From: Stictocephala bisonia
Taxonomy: Eukaryota > Arthropoda > Insecta > Hemiptera > Membracidae
Reading direction: 5' to 3'
DNA length: 64,000 nt
Assembly: GCA_035578905.1 (NCBI GenBank)
Contig: JAQJVL010000031.1
Coordinates: 2,881,559 to 2,945,558 of the forward strand
Shown: positions 1-11,688 of the stretch, piece after piece
Layout: each line of letters opens with the position of its first letter
Numbering within the stretch: the stretch's first letter is position 1
The notes under the pieces: generated by a model
Database searches by the model: none
What the model was told of the DNA's origin: nothing
Seen by the model: only the letters and a program-made list of their open reading frames with translations
Position numbers and translations under genes: made by a program

Positions 1-510
1 TAATTGATGTGTTTATGATATGTAAGAAGGGGTCGATAATCTAATTTTTGCAATGTTTGAGGATTTTGTTTGATATAGTATCCAATCCCGCCGAGTTTTC
101 GGGGGGCATGGTTTTGAAGAGTGATTCTCACTCCGATTTGGTGATGGTTTTGAATTGCTGGAGGGATGGGCCTAGGGTGGAATTAGAGTCTGTTGGGAGT
201 ATTTGTGATCCAATTTTGTCGTCGTTAGTCTGTGAATGGTTTGGCCCATAGATATGAAGAATGAGTTAAATTGTTCCGCAATACTTCCGGGGTCTGTAAT
301 GTCAGTTTCATTAATTTTTAAGGTTAGATTATTTTGAGTTGGTGTGGATTTTGTTCTTTCTTTGTTGATTATATTCCAGATGTGCTTATTTTTATTTGAT
401 GCTTCGTTAATTGTTGAGATGGTAAAATCTGATTTGTCCTTCTTTACTTTTTGATCATAAGTTTTTTTGAGTCTAATGTAGTTATTTTTGTCTTGATTGT
501 CATTGGTCAA
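1..510 (-). pseudogene. Retrotransposon ORF2, linker and N-terminal reverse transcriptase
   Basis: The frame from 510 to 172 reads as the basic connector between endonuclease and RT, with HIWNIINKE and IAEQFNSFFISMG, both typical of CR1/Jockey-group polyproteins. Below 172 the protein can be followed in another frame: MPPENSAGLDTISNKILKH, the fingers-region signature SAGLDxI just before the first RT motifs, then IIDPFLHIINTSI at the left edge. Two stops interrupt this stretch. The catalytic YADD region lies outside the window. Confidence 0.8.
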
Positions 511-551
511 GTAGTATTTGCTTTGCGCTAGTGAGAGAGTAGATTTAAGCT

Positions 552-1496
552 TTAAGATTTCTTGAGTCCAGAGAATTTTTTATTTTGATTTAGTTTGAAA
601 GGTTTGTAAGTGTAGGGCATGATGGAATTTATCTCTTCCTGAAGGGTTTTTGAAAAGATATTGTACTTTTCATCTATTGATGTCGCTGCGTAAATCGTAT
701 CCCAGCTTATTTTTTTTAGGTTTACTTGTAAAATGTCTAGGTTATTTTTAGAGACTGACCTGCTGTACCGTAGAATTGGTTTGTTGTCTTTAGCAGGGCC
801 TGAGATTATTGAGCAGCTAATACCTAAATGGTCCGATATTGTATTACTATGTGTCATCACCTTAATACTTTGTTTTGGGAGGTTAGTGATGCATGTATCG
901 ATGCTAGTAGCTGAGGTAAGAGTGATTATAGTGATTGGGGTGTGTGGGATAGTTAGATTATGTCCCAGAAGAAAATTATTGAAGTTTATTACATTTTTAT
1001 CTTGATCAAGTCTGAGGTTTATGTTGAGGCCACCAAGGAGAATTATTTGTTTTCTTTTATTTGTAAATTTTGATAGTAGTGTTCCGAGGGATTCTTGAAA
1101 CAGTTTCAAATTGTTTGAGGGTGGTCTATAGGCTCCTATAATAACAATGCTTTTGTTTTTATTTAAGAGTTCAATAGCTGTTATTTCTGCTATTAACTCT
1201 TGGCAGATGGGTTTGGTGTCGATGATTTTAGTTTTAGCAGTTAGTTCATTTAGGGCATAAATTGATATTCCTCCCCATTTGTTGTTGGATCTGGAGAAGC
1301 TGGTTATTAGGCTATAATTAGTAATGTTTGTTTGTATAAGATTTTGGTCAGATAGTCCGTGTTCGGAGATAATTAGAATATCAGGTTGAATATGATTTAG
1401 ATCTATGGTAAGTCGGTCAATTTTCTTGTGAATGCCTCTTTGGATGTTTAGGTGGAAGATTTTAAAAGCAGGCTTGGCACTGTGGTTGGGCCTCAA
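552..1496 (-). pseudogene. Retrotransposon ORF2, AP-like endonuclease domain
   Basis: The open frame starts at an ATG 23 nt after the ORF1 stop, as expected for the second ORF. The order of motifs is that of the exonuclease-endonuclease-phosphatase fold used to nick target DNA: LNIQRG near residue 17, SEHGL at the usual ETWL site, GAYRPPS, then ILLGGLNI where GDFN is normal, SIDTCITN, and SDHLGI near residue 225 holding the catalytic His. The GDFN Asp is replaced by Gly, which should abolish nicking. After the domain the frame continues into a linker (WDTIYAATS region) and stops at 552, where the family would continue. It is followed on the same strand by the linker/RT fragment at 1-510. Confidence 0.85.
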
Positions 1497-1519
1497 AGTC
1501 GCGGGTTTCTTAATATTGG

Positions 1520-2832
1520 TTATGCTGAGAGGGTGACTGGCGTAATCAGGGAGTTTTTTCCATCAGGGCTTTCTGTGGAATTACTCAAGTTGGTTAGTGT
1601 TGGGCTCTGGGTGTGGCAGGTGGCATTGGGATTCATTTCTGGAGTTTGGAGAGCTTGTTGTGAGTTGTCAGGTGGGTCGTAAGCAATCTGGGTAGCGTCG
1701 AGAATTAAGTTTGCTAGGGCAGTAGCACCGTATTTATTTGGATGGATTCCGTCAGGCCTGTAATGGTGGTCTGAGGTAGCTGGCTTTGTGTCAATATAGT
1801 TTATTTTTAGATTAAGGCACATGCATTTTAGTGCTTCATTTATGCCATCGACATGTCTGTCACGAATATCTCTTCGGTAGAGGATTCCATTAATGTACCA
1901 TTTAGTATCAGGGAAGAGTTTTTCTCCTGCGTCGATAGCATACCACAGAGGGCGCATGAGATGATTTGGGGTGATAGCGTTTGCTAGATCATTAGATCCG
2001 AAGTTAACTATAACTTTTTACGGAAGAGTTTCAGTGTTGTTGATAAAGTGGCTGATATTTTTTATTCTACCTCCCGGAATTACGTAAGTCAGAACGTTTG
2101 CTTTAAGGTTGTCTTTGATCATGCTGGCCGCCGCTCGGAGAGTGGAGTCGCCTATCAGGAGCGCTTCAGGAGGGCGAGTGCTAGGGTTAATGTTCAAGTT
2201 GTTATTTTGCGAGGGTTGGCTAGTAGTTTTGTGTTGACTAGGCCTAGTGGGGTCAGTGGTTTCTATTTGAGTCTTAGGGATGGTTGTTTGTGGTTCAGAT
2301 GTGCTTTTGATGAGGTCATGTATGGTTTCTTCAAGTTTTTGAATTACTTCAATTTTTTTTGCTATTGTTTCAGAGAGCCTAACATTCTCAATTTTTTGGG
2401 AGGTAAGTTGGTTATTAAGTTCCTTGTTATCACTCATTAGCATTTCGATAATTTTGTTCAGTTGCTGATTCAGGTTACAGTTATTTTGATCCACGTTATT
2501 TTCAAGGATTGTGTTGTCGCGAATTTCAGTAGATGTTCCAAGTGGGTGCAAGTTTTTGCAGTCCTTGCAAGACCAAGTGAAGATGAAGTCTCCGCTGATC
2601 ATTCGTTTACATTGTTTTTTTGTTACGCAAGCGCATTTGATGTGAAACCACTTTGGCAATCGCAAGCTACGGCTTTTGTCTCATCGGTTATTATGATCCC
2701 GCAGATGGCGCAGAGAGCGTCATTAGAGTTTTGAGTATTACCTAGTGTGCTTTGGCTTTGGGGGTTGGGGGCTGCACTTGTCTGGGATATAGATGCAGGG
2801 CCTGGGGCCTGTGAGTTGTCCTGTTTAAGCAT
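1520..2832 (-). pseudogene. Retrotransposon ORF1: PHD finger, coiled coil and SGNH esterase
   Basis: The start is the ATG at 2832-2830. The N-terminal 45 residues are Pro/Ser/Gln-rich and then give CAIC, the first cysteine pair of a PHD-type zinc finger. A frameshift near 2660 moves the reading frame, after which the finger continues as WFHIKC and WSCKDC, completing a C4HC3 pattern. A charged coiled coil follows (LNQQLNKIIEMLMSDNKELN onward), then Thr/Gln/Pro-rich sequence. The last part is an SGNH hydrolase: LLIGDSTLR holds the nucleophile Ser block, GSND the Asn block, and DGIHPNKYG the Asp/His block. A single in-frame TAA at 2018-2020 interrupts it just before GSND. In CR1 elements this protein binds RNA and the esterase acts in transposition by an unknown route. 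One nonsense and one frameshift mean it is broken. Confidence 0.85.
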
Positions 2833-3262
2833 AATGGTAGGGAATAGGCTAGGTGAAATATTATATTTTGTTAGTTCAGTCTGGTTTACGAGTAGGTAGG
2901 TTAGAGCGGTTAGAGGAGTTGGCCTAATCTTGTGTGTGAGAGTGGTTTGAGGTTAGGCCTAGTGTTTATTTGTCCTAACTTGATTTTTGCCTAAATGTAT
3001 TAAGTAGGCTAATTCGTTGTTTATTTATTTTTTTATTTTTTATTTTCCTATTTTTTTGGTGTTTATTATTTATTACGTATGTTTCTCCTATAAGTGAGAT
3101 GCTTTAGTATGTACAAAGTGAGAGGTGCTTAGTTTTATGCCACATAGGCCTATGTCTAATTTAGGTGGAAAAAATTAAAAATTAAAATTAGGCTAGAAAT
3201 TGATTTGATAAGTTAGTTTGCTCACTCAACTGAAGTTCTTGAAGCTGCTTCACTGCTTTGGT
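2833..3262. other. Leader of the CR1-like element and flank
   Basis: No coding sequence is seen. On the minus strand this is immediately upstream of the ORF1 start, so at least part must be the element's 5' untranslated region. It has stretches rich in TAGGCCT/AGGCCTA-like words near 2930-2960 and 3140-3155. I cannot place the true 5' end. Confidence 0.4.
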
Positions 3263-3990
3263 AGATTGTCACTTATTTCTCATTCAGTGACCTCCTTAAT
3301 GTTGCCGTACAGGAAGAACTAGACATGTTTCTACAATAGTTACCTCCAGGTCGTGGTCTGTATCCCATGATAGTCAATTGTCACTTATTTCCCATTGAGT
3401 GACCTCCTTAATGTTGCCGTACAGGAAGAACTAGACATTTTTCTACAATAGTTACCTTGAAATCGTGGTCTGGATCACATGACAGTCTATTTCAACTTAT
3501 TCCTTATTGAGTGCTCTCCCTATTGTTATCGTGCAGGAAGAACTAGACATGTTTCTACAATAGTTACCTGGAGGTCGTGGTCTGGATCACATGATAGTCT
3601 GTTGCCACTTATTCCTCATTGTTGCTCATTGCTCTCCTTATTGTTGCCATACAGGAAGAACTAGACATGTTCCTACAATAGTTACCTGGAGGTCATGGTC
3701 TGGATCACATGTTAGTCTATTGCCACTTACTCCTTATTGTTATCGTGCAGGAAGAACTAGACATGTTTCTTCAATAGTTACCTCCAGGTCGTGGTCTGAA
3801 TCCCATGAGGGCTTATTACCACTTAAGGTTAAGTGTAAGAGAGGACCTAATGGTCCTAACTTTGCCTCAGGAAATAAAACGTTTTTCATTTCATTCACTT
3901 ATTCTTTATTGAGTGCTCGTCTTAATGTTGCGGGGAGGAAGAACTAGACATGTTTCTACAATAGTTTCCTCCATCTATTGTTCTACAATA
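3263..3990. repeat. Tandem array, six units of about 112 bp
   Basis: The word GGAAGAACTAGACAT recurs with its GAAG at 3313, 3425, 3537, 3655, 3751 and 3938, giving spacings of 112, 112, 118, 96 and 187 bp. Each unit also carries a CTACAATAGTTACCT block and GTCGTGGTCTG. The last interval is longer because about 80 bp of other sequence, including a small hairpin and AATAAA, is inserted. Two open frames of 61 and 118 codons here are by-products of the repeats. The array lies just upstream of the CR1-like element's 5' end. Confidence 0.9.
3842..3878 (+). other. Perfect hairpin followed by AATAAA
   Basis: AGGACC-TAAT-GGTCCT forms a 6-bp stem with 4-nt loop (3842-3857), followed 15 nt later by AATAAA (3873-3878). 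It sits inside the insert that lengthens the last unit of the tandem array. It could be the tail of a small inserted transposed sequence or a processed transcript end; function is not shown. Confidence 0.3.
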
Positions 3991-6720
3991 GTGTAGATCC
4001 CTTGCGAGTTGACAAAGCTTACATTCCTCACTAGGTTCTCAATTTGTTGTTAAAACCATTTTAATAATCCTATCCATATAAGACACACATTTGTTTCATA
4101 TAATTTAAGAGATATTTTGTAAATTGATACATCATACATCCTTTGGTTATCCCATCAATCAATCTTTATTATACGTTATTTCGATGTAAATGAATTATTG
4201 TTTGGACAAAAGGAAGTTTATTTTTAATTATATTATCATAATTAATTTAGTTATTTTTCATCACATTAGGAACTATAAATATTTTAGTATTGAATAGTTA
4301 TAAAATAAATTCATTTATTCTTAATTTTCACACATTTTTTCACTTCAAATGTTAATATAATAAAATAACGATATAACTAAATTTGTATAGCCTAATACTA
4401 TTATACATAATCTATAGGTGATTGTGTATGGCTTTGTTACACTAGATGCCGTAATTAATTGTCTATATGTTCATAAATATTTGAATGTTGTATACACAGC
4501 TAAGTGTTAGTCATGCTGGATTCCATTGTGTTACATTGGTGAGTGTCAATTATTGGTAAGCTCTGCCATTATTGTTTGTTAATATATGAACGTGAGTATT
4601 GGAAAATAAAATGAAAGTTCCTCTTGTTTTAATCTCACATAAACAACATTTAAAAGTTGATATCTTCAAGTTTTTTCGTAAATGTATTTAAATACAAGTA
4701 ACGATAAGTCTTTTGGGTTGCTTTTGAATATTTTATGTTTGTACTTAATGTCGTTTATACACTTTATAATTGCTTAAAGTTTAAGGATTTTCATTTCATA
4801 GTTATTATGTTAGTTATTATTAATATGAGTGTTTCAAGAAACATTCAAGTACTTTGAACACTGTAGTGATAGCCAGAACATTAAACTTGATATTTTAAAA
4901 TAGGTTTGAAACACATCATTCGTTATAATTGTTATATGTATTACAAGAACATGTAATGTCTTTAGTAGCATATTTGATGCTATACAAATTGCATCCATGC
5001 CCATTTGGGGGATCAAATACATACACGCATTGTATTTTATTTGTTTAAAGACACTGAAATTAATTAAAAACTAAGCAGTGAAAAAAGGAGTGTTTAAACT
5101 TTTTTTGTTCATTTTGAAAATTTATAAAAAGTCATTTTTTAACTTACTATAACTTTTTGTACTTAGGCTTAGAGAAGAAGGAAACAGATGCCCCATTCAA
5201 TAGTATGCTGGTTGTGTTTCGAGTATATATCTCCATTATATCATGCAATGGCAGGGCCAACACCTTGTCAGTCCCTCCTTTATTCCACCCTAATTATGAA
5301 AAATGAAAATAGTAATTATTGATACAGATGTAGAAAGACGTACATTAGTTGTAATATGTACATAACGTCTGAGGGGTTTGCCCTAAGAAGCAACCTCTGT
5401 TTATTTATCTCTGTGACGTAGCCTATGTGGGATGTTTTTTATTACTCTACACTTTTTAACAAGCTGTATTTATTGAATTTTAGAGGGAGATTTTTCTTTT
5501 ATTGTAAATATAACAGAAAATATATTTTGTCAATAATTCACAAAATCATACAGATATTAACATAAAACCCTGATATGTTTACTATAAAAACCATTTTCTC
5601 CAAATAAAATATAATACTGTATTTTTGTAATGTTTTAAAACTAAGAAAAATTTACAATATATTTTTCTTCAAGTCAGATGGTTTAATTACCTTGAATGAA
5701 AAGAATATTTAATTTTTGGATCGTAACTACTAGTAAAGCTGATGGGTTAATCCTAATGCAATATTTACCCCTCTTTCAGAGAGGTCTCAATGCTAAGCTG
5801 TCATATTGATAAATACCATTTAGTTAATTACAGTCTCCAATTAAATTGCTAATTAACTACTGTAATGCTTTCAAAGCCAGTGACACCACAGATTAGTTAG
5901 GGTTTAATTACCTTAGGTAAATTTGAAAATTCTTTAGAGTAACATTCTGTTTTATGTACTACTCTTCAACTTGTTACATATTATGCCACAAGAGTCACTA
6001 TGGGAATAAGTGTCATTCTTATTTTCCTTTCGTTTGATTCAAAGAAAAGATGACAATCATAAGATCAACAAATTTGCTTAAAAGTCTTTACCAAATTAGA
6101 TTTTAGTACTAATTTGACTTCTTGTTCTCAGTTTTCTTAGCTAAATTCGAAAATGAAATTATTAAATCTTCAAAATAATGGCTCAGCCATATATTTTGAA
6201 ACATGCAGGATTTCTGAGGCATAAAATTGCATTTTGTCAAAATTTAAGCCTCACGTGTTTTTTCAGAATATTTTTTAAAGAAGTGGTATCCATCCACTCA
6301 TTAAAATTTTAAAAACCCACAAGTTAAAATTGAATTTTCAAGAAATAACTTTAAATTTACATGTAACGTGAGTTTTATAAATCAGCATTAAATGGATTCA
6401 CTCATATTTTACAAACATATGACTCTTTTGTCAGTTACATTCAAAATTGTTCAAATTCAAACAAATATAACATATAAACCTGGATTTTCTTTACATTATT
6501 GCTATTTGGTTATTCTCTGTGAAGCATAAACTTGTATCTAATTTATTGTGATGTCGTTCTTGATAAATGAATTTTACACTTCTTCATTAGGATGTAGAGT
6601 TAAGTTATGAATACGCTAATAAAGTGTAGTTTCTTGGTTAGCCCCAAATTATATGTTGGTTCAGGTACAAAACAAGTTATCTTCACACAGCGAAAGTTGT
6701 TTTATAATATCACTAAAAAG
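3991..6720. other. AT-rich stretch, no gene recognised
   Basis: Read on both strands; only short chance frames. One weak exon-like segment lies at 5167-5306 on the plus strand: an acceptor-like tract ending TACTTAG, then 45 open codons to a TGA. In DNA this AT-rich an opening of that length is not strong evidence. Confidence 0.5.
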
Positions 6721-6724
6721 TATA

Positions 6725-6840
6725 TAAAATATAATGGTGATCGATTTGGGTGCATCGATCTGGTCTGAAAAAGGTAAATACGGTATAACGAATTGACCTC
6801 CATAATATTTTGAAGGTTTTGTACTTATATTATAATGAAT
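6725..6840 (+). repeat. Degenerate copy of the TCTGAGGAAG tail family
   Basis: The segment CTGGTCTGAAAAAGGTAAA, then CCATAATATT and TTTTGTACTTATATTATAAT, follows in the same order as the better copy at 23192-23357. A short stretch at 6731-6750 resembles the opposite orientation of the same element, so a small foldback is possible. Confidence 0.55.
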
Positions 6841-6849
6841 TAGTATCTA

Positions 6850-9800
6850 TTGTGTAAATACGATTATAAAAATACATAAGTTTACCTCATTTTTATTTCA
6901 TTATATTTTGTTGTGTTATTTATTAGATATTTTATAAATATAAATGGTTGTTCCCTTATTACATTTAAATTTCTGTTCCTTAAAAATATTGACCCTACTT
7001 TTTATGTCTGTTTTGTATTTAATAATACAATATACAAGCGTATTTAATATCGTTTTTTTAAGTTGTGAGTTTCATATACTCTTATGTAACTGGTTGAATG
7101 GTTTCAAAGATATTTTATCTGTTCAAAACAACTTAAAACAGAATCCTACCTGACGATATCCGAACGACATGTTGGATTGTAATTATTACAGTTAATAACG
7201 TTGTATGATATTTTATTGTCTTCAAAATAAATGTACACTATTTATTTAAAGAGCAAGCATTGGCTGTCGGCTACGTTGTTTTTAATCTCATAAGAACAAT
7301 GTTATTTTTGAACCGGATATACGACCACCCCTATCCAAACGAAACAGTTATTTTAAAACGATTTGTTTCCAAACAAACTGCATTTGATCAAGAATGAAAT
7401 TGCGCGTTGGAATTGCTTTGTGAATTCCTAATTAGTTTTATAGAAAAATATAAAAATATGTAGTTTGAAGTTTTTATTTTCACCTACTCTATAACGTTTA
7501 TTAACCACATAAATAACTTGATTTATAATTATATTAAATATTCCCCCATTACTCCATCACTAATGTTTGATCAAATAGTTAACATAATTATCATAAAGCA
7601 AAAGATTAGTTAGTTAAAACATATACTATTACTCGTTCACTCGAAGGGCGTAATTTACTTAGGTTAAAGGATTCATGGTATATGTAGATTTTTAAACGAA
7701 TCGTCATACTGATGAATTTCAATAGTAATTAAAAATATACTTATAAATGAGTAAAATTTTGTTATTAGTTGGACTAAATAAATTTATAAGTTTAAAACTA
7801 ATTGATAGGATTACTTATGATATAATTAATGAAGAAAATTATCATATTGATTACCTATAAATAGTATAAATTATTAACCATATCGAATTCCATAAAATTA
7901 TTTTTAATAAAGTACAATCAAGAGAGGTTTCAACTTTTATTTTCATAAATTTACAAGCACTAATATTTTATCTTAGTCATCCCACGAGATAAATTTGTAA
8001 AACTTATAGTTTTATCCCAAGAAATTAGAGCTGGGTGTGTAAGGCATCCTTTATTGGAAAACAATATTTATTAGACTCAGGAATTTCGATATTTAGAAGA
8101 AATTCCTGCAGCTTTCATACCAAAGTAGTTTGTAAGTTTTACTTATGACTTACGAGGTGATTATGCAATTTATCTGAAACTATGTGACAAACTCGGCAGA
8201 ATATTTTGTAAGTAGAAGCAGTATTTCAAATTCATTGTGGTATGGAGAATTCAACACGTCCATGTAATTTATAGCACCTTAGAATTCGCGTTTTAAAAGG
8301 AGTGATGGTTGGCAACCATTATTACTTTCATTGCCTAATGGTGGCACAACTTTAACAATCTAACGTGTAATATAATAAATTTAATGCTGTTACTATTTAG
8401 TACTAAATATTTGATAGGAAACTCAGGCGTGCTTTGCTTTAAAGTGTTTACAAGCAAATAAATAGTATTGTATGTATTGTGATATATTGTAGGTTTAGTT
8501 GCAATCGTTTTACAGGAATTCTCCTTAAGTTCTGTTGTGAAGTATTTCTAACATTAATCATGCACGTAACATGCATTAATTCTTTGTTATAGATTAGAAA
8601 TATATAGTTTTGTTACTTGTAAAATTAAAATTGTTATTAAATGTATAATTTATTAAGAGGATATGAAGACGTTAATACTACTGCAAATCTATTAGAAAAA
8701 GAATAAGAATAAGATTTAATTTCCGCAAAATGTGTATAATACATAAAAATTCACAGACTTGGAAATTCCAACACCATATTCCAACACCATCACACGTTTT
8801 ATTAAATACTATTTACTATGCTACAAATAAAGAACATTATTGTTTTGGGTTTGAATAATTATATTTAAAATTATTATTAAAATATTAATTTGACTTTTTC
8901 AATTAGTAAGGATGCCCTAAACTTCATCTTCTTCATTTTATATTTTTTTTTATGTAATTTTATAATGTTTTGTATATTGTTCCTATTTTGTGATTTATTT
9001 TACATAGCACTCAATATACAGTCTCGATCTTTTAACTTTTTATTTGGAATTATATTATAAAGCTATCCACCTGTACGTGCTTTGACTTTTCCCAGAGTGA
9101 TTTGTAACATTTGTTATATTTGTAACTTTGTACAGTACATACATAAGTGTTTCCAGGTATAACATTTTATTAAGCTACACACCCTGTGTTGAAAGTGACA
9201 GTTATATTATAATGAAATATTCACTTGATTATAATAATGAGTTTAAAATAAGACATTTAACATTTTATTTTCGATATAAATATATTTTAAAGCAAATGTT
9301 AAAAAAATGCTCATCAGTCGTGATTGGATTAATTTCTAGCTATTCAGTACAGAACAACAATTATCCGGTTCAGTAATTATAGTCAGTGCTTGTTAACTCA
9401 GTTACAGAATTAGCTTAATTAGTAAACTTAACCGTTAATTAGTCCAATACGTAACTGCATGGAAAGTGACGTGGCAGCAGCATGACAAGTAAGCCTCTCT
9501 ATATAATTAGTGCATTCATAACCAGATTAGTGTTGTAACTACCTCTGTGTTAAACTCATATCACAAATGTAAATGTATCAAAATTTTCTTGTTTAAATAC
9601 CAGGGGGTCAAAATATATTTAGCATATCTTTACCTTTCGTACAACAAGAAATCCTAAATATTTACATCTAGTTTAATTTATTCTTTATTCCATCCATTAT
9701 TATCAATGCTATGGGTTGTTTAAATCTCCAGAGTTAATCTTAGATACCACCTAAGGTAGTCTCTAAAGTTACTTTATTTTTACGTATGTTTCCAGATTTT

Positions 9801-10010
9801 TCTTGTAGGAAATTTAAGTAACTTCAGCCACGTTATGTGTCTTACGGTGTTCTGTTTATTTCTGTGCTTGATAAATCGTTTTCAAATTGATTACTTATAA
9901 GTCTTGTCTCATACGTAATTTAGTTAGTATATTAAGTTAGTTTGTGTATTATTGTTAGTTTTCAATATTCTTTTGAAATTCATATACATCATTTTTCTTA
10001 TTCTTAAATA
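6850..10010. other. AT-rich stretch, no gene recognised
   Basis: Nothing recognisable on either strand. The longest frames (82 codons at 9128-9376 and 69 codons at 6944-7153) have compositions expected of random AT-rich DNA and no family motif. Confidence 0.5.
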
Positions 10011-10461
10011 TGAAGCGCCGACACAACTTTTTAGGTATTTTGAGATGTGAGAAGAGTGAAACACTGTACCGGGTCGTTTGACCGGTACGTTTCGTTACTT
10101 TCGTCGTGGTCTGCCGGGTTGCCTGAGACCGCTCGTGCCCGGCGATTTGCTTACTTTGGTGGCCGTTGGCTCGGACTCGATCGTTCCTTGTTCCAGCTCT
10201 GGTCTGTCAGGTAGGCCGTCATTCGACTTGTTCTCCGCCTCGAGTCAAATCATGTCCGGCTAGAGACTCAAAAACTCCAGGGTCCTTGAGCAGGACGTTT
10301 CAACCCTCAGCCTATAAAAACCAGAAAAAAAAGAAAAATACATCAAAGAAAGGAAAGATTTTCCTCTAGGCCCACACCCTACAAAAGAGATAACAAAAGA
10401 AAGAAAACTTGAACAGTGATTCAGGCCACAGACATGGGACTTATAGATATATATGTTTATT

Positions 10462-10492
<31 letters not shown>
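10011..10492 (+). mobile_element. GC-richer block ending in a 30-bp poly(A): retroposon candidate
   Basis: Base composition changes sharply at about 10010 from AT-rich to GC- and CpG-rich, then becomes A-rich and ends in an uninterrupted run of A at 10463-10492. This is the shape of a reverse-transcribed RNA insert. Two overlapping frames of 61 and 67 codons lie inside; the second ends in a Lys-rich stretch near 10310-10365. No protein family is recognised. The segment could be a truncated non-LTR element, a processed host RNA, or an internal A-tract of a larger element that continues to 11220. No clear target-site duplication was found by eye. Confidence 0.4.
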
Positions 10493-10494
<2 letters not shown>

Positions 10495-11220
10495 TTTAAT
10501 ATTTATTGTTAATTTTTATTTAGTCTATTTTCTTGTTACATTTGTTTAAATTTTTATATTGGTTAGGCCCTACTGTTAAATCATAGTATTCTTTATCTTT
10601 ATGTTTAAGCCTAGTGATTAAGTTAGTTGTTTTATTTCATTATTGGTAGTATGTTTTGAAATGAATGTCTACTAAAACGGTACCGTGTTATATTTGTTTT
10701 TTAAATTGTTTAATTTTTAAACTCACCAAAAGGGAATTATTGTGCTTTTGCTTAACTTCTAATTCGGAGCTGCCCAGGGATTCCGGCTTACTCCCTGGCC
10801 TCAGTGGAATCACGGGATGTGGGCTAAATTGCCGGGTTTATTGGGTGTAGTCAAATTTTTCACTTAAGTTGTTAAGAAATGTGTCTTACGTTTTGAGTGT
10901 CTCAGGCTAGGCTGCAGATAGGCCCTGTAGCTGTAATTGTTAATTTTGGTATTTGTAGCGTTCGTTGTTTTTGTAGCTTTTGTCTTTATCTTGTTAATTT
11001 TAGTGTTTCTTGTTATTTATTTAAGTGCAATCGATATTGTGGCCTTTGGCCTGCCAGTTTTGTTTTTGACTTGGAAATAAATTAGTTTTGCTCAGCTGCC
11101 GAGTTTTAATTTGACCCTCCAACTGCCACCCGAGATCCCATCGCTTGACTTGTTTTTTGAGCCATCCCCCAGTTGGCATGCTTTCCAGCTTTGGTGGGGG
11201 GATGGGTCTCAATACAACCT
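10493..11220 (+). other. GC-richer block of unknown origin, perhaps the rest of an element
   Basis: Following the poly(A), composition stays richer in G and C than the surrounding DNA, with blocks such as CCTGGCCTCAGTGGAATC (10796-10813) and an AATAAA at 11077. A similar CCTCAGTGGAATT word occurs at 45199 inside another element, hinting at a shared repeat source. A 61-codon frame at 10665-10850 has Cys-rich sequence without a recognised fold. It could be a solo LTR or 5' region of a retroelement; not settled. Confidence 0.3.
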
Positions 11221-11278
11221 AATATATATGCTTGGATTTGTTTCGTATGTAATCACCGTAAAGTCTATACCCAAATAC

Positions 11279-11476
11279 CCAACCATACACGTATTGACCT
11301 ACCTACCTAACCATACATGTACGGGGGTATTGACCCACCCACCCAACCATAGACGTACGGGGGTATTGACCCATCCACCCAACCATAGACGTACGGGGGT
11401 ATTGACCCACCCATCCAACCATAGACGTATGGAGGTATTGACCCACCCACCAAACCATACACGTACGGTGGTATAA
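11279..11476 (+). repeat. Minisatellite family A, locus 1 (36-bp units)
   Basis: About five units of 36 bp, each with the order CCCACCCACCCAACCATA, GACGTACGGGGGTATTGA. The GACGTA word recurs at 11352, 11388 and 11424, exactly 36 bp apart. Because 36 is a multiple of three, open frames without stops appear on both strands; these are not genes. The same family occurs at 13397, 30752, 32105 and, inverted, 58768. Confidence 0.92.
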
Positions 11477-11640
11477 GTAAATATAAGATAGAAATAAAAA
11501 GCACCTAGATATGAAATATTATTTAACATATATAACTTACATTACATGAATAACTCAATGTTATTCAACTACTAATCCATCACTATCTTTTAAGATAATC
11601 CTGATTTGAATATTATTCACTCATCAGAATCAGTTTATTG

Positions 11641-11641
<1 letters not shown>

Positions 11642-11687
<46 letters not shown>
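11642..11687 (+). repeat. Poly(T) tract of 46 bp
   Basis: Uninterrupted T run. On the minus strand it would be a poly(A), so a retroposon tail of a minus-strand insertion is possible, but the sequence to its right shows no SINE or RT motif. Confidence 0.9.

Positions 11688-11688
<1 letters not shown>

Larger units (their letters stand above)
1..2990 (-). mobile_element. CR1-group non-LTR retrotransposon, damaged, cut by window edge
   Basis: On the minus strand the order is leader, ORF1 (PHD finger, coiled coil, SGNH esterase), then 23 nt later ORF2 (AP-like endonuclease, linker, start of reverse transcriptase). This two-ORF layout with an esterase in ORF1 is known for the CR1/L2/Daphne group. 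The reverse transcriptase continues beyond position 1, so the palm motifs and 3' tail are not in view. Several stops, one frameshift and a changed catalytic motif show that the copy is dead. The 5' boundary near 2990 is a guess; no target-site duplication can be tested because the 3' end lies outside. Confidence 0.85.

Noticed and set aside
5167..5306. Exon-like 45-codon segment after an acceptor-like site
   Set aside because: No donor, no upstream exon and no recognised similarity; length is compatible with chance.
11299..11529. Overlapping repeat-protein-like frames of 65-121 codons on both strands
   Set aside because: Artefact of 36-bp minisatellite units.
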